Of a stretch of DNA of 64,000 nt, positions 58,653-64,000 are shown in pieces. Under the pieces are notes generated by a model. It searched no databases. It was not told where the DNA came from and was given only the letters and a program-made list of their open reading frames with translations. Each line of letters begins with the position of its first letter. Positions within the stretch are counted from its first letter, which is position 1. Where the stretch lies: NCBI RefSeq assembly GCF_000312385.1, contig NZ_HE997627.1, positions 531,292 to 595,291 of the forward strand. Direction: 5' to 3'. Origin of the DNA: Tsukamurella sp. 1534. Lineage in GTDB: Bacteria; Actinomycetota; Actinomycetes; Mycobacteriales; Mycobacteriaceae. The position numbers and the translations under genes are program-made.

Positions 58653-59456
58653 TCACGGCCGGTAGGCGAAGGGCAGTTCGTGGTGCGCGACGGGCAGCGC
58701 CTCGACCCGCATCCACGGGTACCGCTGTTCGACGGTGCGCTCCAGGGCGGCACCGTCGTGGTAGCGGCTGCGCAGCGCGAACACCACGGTGACCCCGCCC
58801 GGGAGGTCGCCGAGCGCGTCCAGGTCGACGGGGCGCGGCCGCCGGGGCGGCCGGTACGTGGGCCGGGGGCCGCCGGCGATCGCCGCGGCGAGGCGTCCCA
58901 GCTCGGCGGTGGGCGGCCACTGCCCGCGGGTCTCCCAGACCGCGTGGGCGCGCTGCCGCGCGCTCGACGGAGCCAGCAGGAGGGGCAGTGCGCGCACCAG
59001 GACGCTCGGCCGCATCGGCCCGAAGACGTCGGTCGGGTCGAGCAGCGTGAGCGTGTGCACCAGGTCCGGACGCGCGAGCGCGGCCGCCACCGCGATCTGG
59101 GCTCCATAGGAGTGCCCGAGCACCGCGGCCGACGGTGCGCCCGCCCCGTCGAGCACCTCCTCGATCCAGGCCGGCCAGTCCGCCCGCGAGCGGAAGGCGC
59201 GCCGTTCGGTCCCGCCCGCGTCGCCCGGGAGGTCGGGTGCGATCACGCGGAACCGCCGCGCCAGGCTCGCGGCCTGCGCGAACCACACCGCCGCGGTGCC
59301 GCCGCCGCCCGGCAGGCACAGCAGCGGCGGCGCGTCCTCGGGGCCGCAGGTGAGCACCGCGGTGCGCGCCAGATCCCCGTCGACGGTGAGCCTGCGCACG
59401 GGTACGCCCCAGTCCCGGAGCACGGCGTCGTAGGCCTGGGCGAACTCGGATCCCAT
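58653..59456 (-). CDS. Alpha/beta hydrolase
   Basis: A 267-residue hydrolase: oxyanion motif LLCLPGGGGTAAVWFAQA, GHSYGAQIAVAAAL nucleophile elbow, acid Asp in LLDPTDVFG region and His in VAHHELPF near the C-terminus. The acid residue is less clear than the others. ATG 59456 follows AGAGGA; ATG 59474 lacks a Shine-Dalgarno. It faces a marR gene across several short palindromes, so it is probably the target of that repressor. Confidence 0.82.
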   Translation of the reverse strand: MGSEFAQAYDAVLRDWGVPVRRLTVDGDLARTAVLTCGPEDAPPLLCLPGGGGTAAVWFAQAASLARRFRVIAPDLPGDAGGTERRAFRSRADWPAWIEEVLDGAGAPSAAVLGHSYGAQIAVAAALARPDLVHTLTLLDPTDVFGPMRPSVLVRALPLLLAPSSARQRAHAVWETRGQWPPTAELGRLAAAIAGGPRPTYRPPRRPRPVDLDALGDLPGGVTVVFALRSRYHDGAALERTVEQRYPWMRVEALPVAHHELPFAYRP

Positions 59457-59464
59457 CGCATTCC

Positions 59465-59507
59465 TCTCGATCATCGAGATAATTGATCATCAAGATAGCT
59501 GATATCA
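59465..59507. promoter_or_regulatory. Cluster of MarR-type palindromes
   Basis: Three palindromes lie between the hydrolase and marR: TCTCGAT-C-ATCGAGA (59465-59479, perfect), TTGAT-C-ATCAA (59483-59493, perfect) and TGATATCA (59500-59507). The first two share the half-site (T)CGAT/TTGAT + C + ATC(G/A)A, as expected of a dimeric regulator. Confidence 0.65.
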
Positions 59508-59508
59508 T
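59503..59508 (+). promoter_or_regulatory. -10 element TATCAT of a leaderless marR promoter
   Basis: TATCAT is 6 bases before the GTG start and overlaps the third palindrome, so MarR binding would block its own promoter. Confidence 0.5.
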
Positions 59509-59514
59509 CGGCGG

Positions 59515-59940
59515 GTGAGCGACAACGAGCACCTGGTGCACGAACTGCGCGCCGCGACCGTGCGTTTCCACCGCGCGATGGCCGCCTTCGCCACGGAGAA
59601 CGCGCTCGGCGAGACCGACGTGCGCGCACTCGTCGCCCTGCTCGACCTGGAGCGCGACGGCCTGCCCGCGACCCCGGGCGCCCTCGCCGCCGAGTTGTCG
59701 CTGAGTTCCGCCGCGTGCACGGCCCTCGTCGACCGGATGGCCGCCGCGGGCCTGGTGGGCCGCTCCCCCGACCCCGCGGACCGGCGGCGGGTGCGGCTCG
59801 TGGTGACCGACGGGGCGAAGCGCCTCGGCGAGGAGTTCTTCGCAGGTCTGCTGGGGCCGATCCGCGCGGCGGCGGCACGATTGGACCCGGTCGAGGCGGC
59901 CGCTGTGTCCCGATTCCTGGCCTCCGCGGTTTCGCCGTGA
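59515..59940 (+). CDS. MarR family transcriptional regulator
   Basis: A 141-residue winged-helix regulator. DVRALVALLDLERDGLPATPGALAAELSLSSAACTALVDRMAAAGLVGRSPDPADRRRVRLVVT covers helices 2-4 and the wing with the DRR tip; the N- and C-terminal helices give the dimer. GTG 59515 lies 6 bases after TATCAT, with no Shine-Dalgarno. Divergent from an alpha/beta hydrolase, it likely represses it and itself. Confidence 0.9.
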   Translation: MSDNEHLVHELRAATVRFHRAMAAFATENALGETDVRALVALLDLERDGLPATPGALAAELSLSSAACTALVDRMAAAGLVGRSPDPADRRRVRLVVTDGAKRLGEEFFAGLLGPIRAAAARLDPVEAAAVSRFLASAVSP

Positions 59941-59957
59941 GCGGAAACACCCCGCCC

Positions 59958-59994
59958 CGGGGAATCGACAGTCCGCATAACCGGTTGTTCCCCG
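59958..59994 (+). promoter_or_regulatory. Inverted repeat between marR and the PAC2 gene
   Basis: CGGGGAA (59958-59964) pairs with TTCCCCG (59988-59994) across 23 bases that hold a second palindrome AACCGGTT (59979-59986). It may act as marR terminator. Part of it (GGGAAT...CGGTTG) weakly resembles an ECF promoter for the PAC2 gene. Confidence 0.35.
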
Positions 59995-60043
59995 TGAAAA
60001 ACTGGTGAGGTCCCGCGAGGGGCTCACGGTAGGAGGTAGCGGT

Positions 60044-61006
60044 ATGGACGAGCAGTCCAGCATGTACGAGTTGGAGTTCCCCGGCCCCGCGGTGTCGGAC
60101 ACCGACGGCAACGGTCCCGTGCTGATCCACGCCCTCGACGGCTACGCCGACGCCGGGCACGCCCTGAGGCTGCTGCGCGAGCACCTCAAGGACAACCTGA
60201 ACACCGAGCTGGTCGCGTCCTTCGACGTCGACGAGCTGATCGACTACCGCTCGCGCCGCCCGTCGATGACCTTCGAGGACGGCTTCTCGGGCGTGGACGA
60301 GCCGGAACTGAACCTGTACGCGGTCCGTGACGGCGCCGGCCGCCCGTTCCTGCTGTTGGCGGGTGCCGAGCCCGATCTGCGCTGGGAGGGCTTCGTGACG
60401 GCCGTCGCCGGTCTGGCCGAACGCTTCGGCGTGCGGTCGGTGGTCGGCCTGCACGCGATCCCGATGGCCGTGCCGCACACCCGGCCCGTGTCCGTCACCG
60501 GTCACGGCAACAAGCCGGAACTGCGCACCGATCTCCGCGCCTGGGACGGCGCGATGCGCCTGCCCGGCAGCGCTGCGGGGCTGCTGGAGCTGCGGATGGC
60601 CGATAAGGGCTACGACACGCTGGGGCTGTCCGTGCACGTGCCGCACTACCTGGCGCAGAACGACTACCCCGAGGCCGTTCTGGGTCTGCTGGGCGCGCTG
60701 CGCAGCACCGTCGGGGTGCAGCTGCCCGACGGGGACCTGCCGGTGGAGGCCGCCGAGCTGCGCGAGCAGATCGACGCGCAGGTGTCCTCCAGCGCGGAGA
60801 TCACCTCGGTCGTCGAGGCGCTGGAGAAGCAGTACGACGAGGCCGCGCACGCCGCGCAGCCCCGGGAGCTGCTCATCGCCGACGGTGAGGCCATTCCCAC
60901 GGGCGACGATCTGGCGAGCGAGTTCGAGGCGTTCCTGGCCGAGCAGGCCGGGGACGAGCAGGGCGACGACGGCGAGGGCCGCCCGGGCGACGAGTCCGGC
61001 TCGTGA
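60044..61006 (+). CDS. PAC2-family protein
   Basis: A 320-residue protein with the PAC2 fold: LIHALDGYADAGHALRLLREHLKDNL, ASFDVDELIDYRSRRP, LRWEGFVTAVAGLAERFGVRSVVGLHAIPMAVPHTRPV. In other systems PAC2 proteins help proteasome assembly; the mycobacterial orthologue is Rv2714, beside a hydrolase as here. The last ~50 residues are acidic and disordered. ATG 60044 follows AGGAGG. Confidence 0.88.
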   Translation: MDEQSSMYELEFPGPAVSDTDGNGPVLIHALDGYADAGHALRLLREHLKDNLNTELVASFDVDELIDYRSRRPSMTFEDGFSGVDEPELNLYAVRDGAGRPFLLLAGAEPDLRWEGFVTAVAGLAERFGVRSVVGLHAIPMAVPHTRPVSVTGHGNKPELRTDLRAWDGAMRLPGSAAGLLELRMADKGYDTLGLSVHVPHYLAQNDYPEAVLGLLGALRSTVGVQLPDGDLPVEAAELREQIDAQVSSSAEITSVVEALEKQYDEAAHAAQPRELLIADGEAIPTGDDLASEFEAFLAEQAGDEQGDDGEGRPGDESGS

Positions 61007-61944
61007 GCGCGGTGCGGCGGCGGGTCGCGCTGATCCACGGTCACCGCCGGGCGTACCGCATCGGCGGCAGCGGCCCCGTCCTGCTGCTCATCCACGGCAT
61101 GGCGGACAACTCGTCCACGTTCGAGCCGATCCTCGAGCGGCTGGCCGAGGACTACACCGTGATCGCGCCGGACCTGTTGGGCCACGGCATGTCCGACCGC
61201 CCGCGCGCCGACTACTCGCTGCCCGCCTTCGCGAACGCGATGCGCGATCTCCTGCTCTATCTGGGCGTGGAGCGGGCGACGCTGGTGGGCCACTCGCTGG
61301 GCGGGGGCATCGCCGGGCAGTTCACCTACCAGTACCCGGAGATGGTCGAGCGGCTGGTGTTCGTCAACACCGGCGGCGTGACCCGTTCCGTGTCCCCCGT
61401 GCTCCGGGCGGCGTCGCTGCCGTTGTCCGAGGTCGCGATCCGCGCCATGGCTCTGCCCGGCGCACTGCCCGTGGCCGGCGCCGCGCTGAGCGCACTGAGC
61501 CGGGTGCCGCACAGGATCTTCGTCGACAACGCCGAGTGCGTCCGCGTGCTCGCCGGGCTACCGCACGCCGGCACGCCGCGGGCGTTCGCGCGCACCCTGC
61601 GCGCGGTGGTCGACCCGCGCGGGCAGGTGGTCACGATGCTCGACCGCAGCTACCTCGGGGCCGACGTGCCCGCCCTCATCGTCTGGGGTTCGGCGGACCC
61701 GATCATCCCCGTCGAGCACGCGCACCTGCTGCACGCGACACTGCCCGCCTCCCTCCTGGAGGTGTTCGACGGTGCCGGGCACTTCCCGTTCCGGGCGGAT
61801 CCGGAGCGGTTCCTCGCCGTGCTCACGGATTTCCTGGCGACCACCGAACCGGCGCACTTGGCCCGCGTGGACCTGCAGTCGGCGCTGCGCCGGGACGCGG
61901 AACTGGACGCCGATCTCGACACCGGTGCGGAAACCCCCGCGTAA
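61003..61944 (+). CDS. Alpha/beta hydrolase (first of a tandem pair)
   Basis: A 313-residue hydrolase: GSGPVLLLIHGMADNSSTFEPI (oxyanion), VIAPDLLGHGMSDRPRADYS, LVGHSLGGGIAGQFTYQYPEMVERLVFVNTGG (nucleophile Ser), WGSADPIIPVEHA (Asp) and FDGAGHFPFRADPERF (His). Starts with GTG overlapping the PAC2 stop (GTGA). Rv2715 is the orthologue by position. The next gene is a close paralogue. Confidence 0.9.
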   Translation: MSAVRRRVALIHGHRRAYRIGGSGPVLLLIHGMADNSSTFEPILERLAEDYTVIAPDLLGHGMSDRPRADYSLPAFANAMRDLLLYLGVERATLVGHSLGGGIAGQFTYQYPEMVERLVFVNTGGVTRSVSPVLRAASLPLSEVAIRAMALPGALPVAGAALSALSRVPHRIFVDNAECVRVLAGLPHAGTPRAFARTLRAVVDPRGQVVTMLDRSYLGADVPALIVWGSADPIIPVEHAHLLHATLPASLLEVFDGAGHFPFRADPERFLAVLTDFLATTEPAHLARVDLQSALRRDAELDADLDTGAETPA

Positions 61945-62029
61945 CAGGGTGCGCGCACGCCGGTAACGGGGGCAGCGGACACTGGCGGGAAGCCGGTCGG
62001 CCGTGTGGCCGGCTGTGAGGAGGTCCGCG

Positions 62030-62998
62030 ATGAGTTCCGACGTGCTGCCCTTCCGGGCGCGGCCCTACTCCCCGGAGCTGCGTTTCGTCACCATCCACGG
62101 GCACCGCCGCGCCTACCGCACGGGCGGCAGCGGCCCGACGCTGCTGATGCTGCACGGCATCGGCGACAACTCCCTGGTATGGGACGCGACGATGTCGCGG
62201 CTCACGGACCGGTACACGGTGATCGCGCCGGACCTGCTCGGCCACGGCCTCTCGGACCGGCCGCGCGCCGATTACTCGGTCGCCGCGTTCGCCAACGGCG
62301 TGCGGGACCTGCTGTGCTACCTGGGCGTCGAGCGCGCGACGGTGATCGGGCACTCGCTGGGCGGCGGTGTCGCGGGCCAGTTCGCGTACCAGTACCCCGA
62401 CATGGTGGAACGGCTGGTGTTCGTGGCCCCGGGAGGGGTGGATCACGACGTCTCCCCGCTGCTGCGCCTCCTGTCACTGCCGTTCGCGGAGCAGGTGGTG
62501 GCGCTCACGGCGCTGCCGGGCGCCCGGCAGGTGCTCGGCGCGGCCCTGTTCGCCGCCGCGGCGGTGCCGAGCCCGATGCGTCCCGACGCCGTGCAGCTGC
62601 GGCGCGCCCTGGACCGCATGCCGAACACGGCGTCCCCGCACGCGTTCGCCCGGACCCTGCGGTCAGTGGTGGACCTGCGCGGGCAGGTGGTCACCATGCG
62701 CGACCGCTGCTACCTCACCGCACAGGTCCCGACGCTGATCGCCTGGGGCTCAGACGATTCCATCATCCCCGCCGCGCACGCCGAGGTGATGCGGGAGGCG
62801 CTGCCGGCGGCGCGCGTCGAGGTGTTCGACGGCGTCGGCCACTTCCCCATGACCGAGGCGCCGGACCGGTTCGTGGGCCTGCTCACCGAGTTCCTCGCCG
62901 CCACCGAACCCGCGCGGCTGGCCCGCACGCACCTGCGCGACGGACTGCGGGCCGCAGCCGGCGTCACCGTCGTCGAACCGGCCCAGGAGCTCGGCTGA
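62030..62998 (+). CDS. Alpha/beta hydrolase (second of a tandem pair)
   Basis: A 322-residue protein sharing long blocks with the preceding gene: IHGHRRAYRTGGSGP, YTVIAPDLLGHGLSDRPRADYS, VIGHSLGGGVAGQFAYQYPDMVERLVFV, WGSDDSIIPAAHA and FDGVGHFPMTEAPDRF. The triad Ser/Asp/His is intact. The pair arose by duplication; the spacer is 85 bases. GAGGAGGTCCGCG precedes the ATG. Confidence 0.9.
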   Translation: MSSDVLPFRARPYSPELRFVTIHGHRRAYRTGGSGPTLLMLHGIGDNSLVWDATMSRLTDRYTVIAPDLLGHGLSDRPRADYSVAAFANGVRDLLCYLGVERATVIGHSLGGGVAGQFAYQYPDMVERLVFVAPGGVDHDVSPLLRLLSLPFAEQVVALTALPGARQVLGAALFAAAAVPSPMRPDAVQLRRALDRMPNTASPHAFARTLRSVVDLRGQVVTMRDRCYLTAQVPTLIAWGSDDSIIPAAHAEVMREALPAARVEVFDGVGHFPMTEAPDRFVGLLTEFLAATEPARLARTHLRDGLRAAAGVTVVEPAQELG

Positions 62999-63007
62999 GC
63001 TGATCCG

Positions 63008-63013
63008 TAGGAT
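63008..63013 (+). promoter_or_regulatory. -10 element TAGGAT of a leaderless helicase promoter
   Basis: TAGGAT fits TANNNT and is 7 bases before the GTG at 63021. Confidence 0.5.
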
Positions 63014-63020
63014 CAACTGA

Positions 63021-64000
63021 GTGAACCTCACCGACCTGCTGCCCGCCGACCCCACAGCGGACGCGGTCTTCGAGGCGTTCGTGGACTGGACCGCCGATCG
63101 GCCGGACGGGAAGAGCATCGAGCTGTACCCGGCCCAGGAGGAGGCGCTCATCGCGGCGTGCTCGGGCGCCAACGTCATCGTCGCGACGCCGACGGGGTCC
63201 GGGAAGTCCCTCGTCGCGATGGGCGCGCAGTTCGCCGCCCTGGCACAGGGCCGCCGCACCTACTACACCGCGCCGATCAAGGCCCTGGTCAGCGAGAAGT
63301 TCTTCGCCCTCTGCGAGGTGTTCGGCACGGACGCCGTGGGCATGGTGACGGGCGACGCGGCGGTGAACGCCGACGCCCCCATCGTGTGCGCGACCGCGGA
63401 GATCGTGGCGAACCTCGCGCTCCGGGAGGGCGAGGAGTCGGATATCGCGCAGGTGGTGATGGACGAGTTCCACTACTACTCCGAGCCGGACCGCGGCTGG
63501 GCCTGGCAGGTGCCGCTCATCGAGCTCCCCTGCGCGCAGTTCGTACTCATGTCGGCGACGCTGGGCGACACCTCGTTCTTCGAGGAGGACCTGACCCGCC
63601 GCACGGGGCGCGAGACGGTGCTCGTGGCGGGCGCGGAACGACCGGTGCCGCTGCACTTCTCGTATTCGACGATGCCGGTGCAGGATCAGATCGTGGAGCT
63701 GGCGACCACCCACCAGGCGCCGGTCTACGTCGTGCACTTCACGCAGCAGGCGGCGGCCGAGCGGGCACAGGCCCTGATGTCGCTGCCGCTGTGCAGCAAG
63801 GAGGAGAAGGCGGCGATCGCCGCGGCGCTGGGCGACTTCCAGTTCACCACCGGATTCGGCAAGACGCTCTCGCGGCTCGTGCGCTCCGGAATCGGCGTGC
63901 ACCACGCCGGCATGCTCCCCCGGTACCGGCGCCTGGTGGAGAAGCTCGCCCAGGAGGGGCTGCTCAAGGTCATCTGCGGCACCGACACCCTCGGCGTCGG
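63021..64000 (+). CDS. Ski2-like DEAD/DEAH-box RNA helicase, N-terminal part (runs past window end)
   Basis: The 326 visible residues start [11 protein letters not shown] and contain helicase motifs [18 protein letters not shown], Ia [15 protein letters not shown], Ib [40 protein letters not shown] (DEFH) and [11 protein letters not shown], then a second RecA domain beginning [13 protein letters not shown], with [22 protein letters not shown] and [11 protein letters not shown]. This is a Ski2-like SF2 helicase; the actinobacterial ones with DUF3516 at the C-terminus are likely kin, but the end is missing. GTG 63021 follows TAGGAT (7 bases). Confidence 0.85.
   Translation, partial: MNLTDLLPADPTADAVFEAFVDWTADRPDGKSIELYPAQEEALIAACSGANVIVATPTGSGKSLVAMGAQFAALAQGRRTYYTAPIKALVSEKFFALCEVFGTDAVGMVTGDAAVNADAPIVCATAEIVANLALREGEESDIAQVVMDEFHYYSEPDRGWAWQVPLIELPCAQFVLMSATLGDTSFFEEDLTRRTGRETVLVAGAERPVPLHFSYSTMPVQDQIVELATTHQAPVYVVHFTQQAAAERAQALMSLPLCSKEEKAAIAAALGDFQFTTGFGKTLSRLVRSGIGVHHAGMLPRYRRLVEKLAQEGLLKVICGTDTLGV

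Noticed and set aside
59960-59987. ECF promoter GGGAAT-N16-CGGTTG before the PAC2 gene
   Set aside because: The -10 part deviates from CGTT and the same bases are explained by the inverted repeat, so it is noted only as a weak possibility.

Overview
This window is GC-rich chromosomal DNA from an actinobacterium of the order Mycobacteriales. The evidence is a conserved core: dut, cei, suhB, ppgK and sigA in one block, and a YihY-family protein, DUF3039, DUF3099, sigB, ideR, a DUF4192 protein and a PAC2 protein in another. From memory this is the order of Mycobacterium tuberculosis genes Rv2693-Rv2715. The extra catabolic genes and the ideR-galE pairing suggest a Tsukamurella-, Gordonia- or Dietzia-like genome rather than Mycobacterium; the genus is an inference. 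No rRNA, tRNA, CRISPR array, transposase or integrase was seen, and no gap between genes exceeds 300 bases.

Layout. 1-8.6 kb: conserved sigA block (RNA methyltransferase fragment, DUF3159, alpha/beta hydrolase-like protein, DUF3710, dut, DUF3093, DUF4193, cei, suhB, ppgK, sigA). 8.6-16.4 kb: lipase, a membrane-anchored flavin/2Fe-2S oxidoreductase with a divergent TetR gene, a NarL-type two-component system, a KhtTU-like K+/H+ antiporter and a small membrane protein under a MerR-type promoter. 16.4-36.4 kb: about 20 kb of co-oriented minus-strand genes, nearly all with touching or overlapping ends: thiolase, three SDRs, a quinone-oxidoreductase-like protein, HAD, MaoC, an APH-fold kinase, three acyl-CoA dehydrogenases, a phosphotriesterase-like lactonase, an acyl-CoA ligase, an MHS transporter, TetR, a second ligase and a single-chain biotin-dependent acyl-CoA carboxylase. 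A TetR gene and a fourth acyl-CoA dehydrogenase diverge from it at 36.5-38.4 kb. 38.4-43 kb: rhomboid-like protein, zinc ribbon, M13 lipoprotein peptidase, EamA exporter, DUF7455. 43-64 kb: conserved sigB/ideR block with a helicase, a protein acetyltransferase/deacetylase pair, galE, an APC permease, a MarR-hydrolase pair, PAC2, two tandem hydrolases and the start of a second helicase.

The most interesting element is the 20-kb catabolic cluster. It holds separate genes for the three domains found fused in vertebrate ACAD10 (HAD, APH-fold kinase, acyl-CoA dehydrogenase), next to a lactonase that keeps the metal ligands and the Tyr/Arg pair of lactone-specific enzymes. With ligases, SDRs and thiolase this suggests a route in which a lactone is opened to a hydroxy acid, activated to the CoA ester, phosphorylated on the 4- (or 5-) hydroxyl, eliminated and beta-oxidised. 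Matching TAAGC/GCTTA palindromes occur at both of its promoters.

At the DNA level, at least ten genes carry a TANNNT -10 motif 6-7 bases before an ATG or GTG start, as expected of leaderless mRNAs. One case is a divergent dut/DUF3093 promoter whose two -10 motifs share the same TA. Several convergent gene pairs end in hairpins whose loop contains a stop codon.
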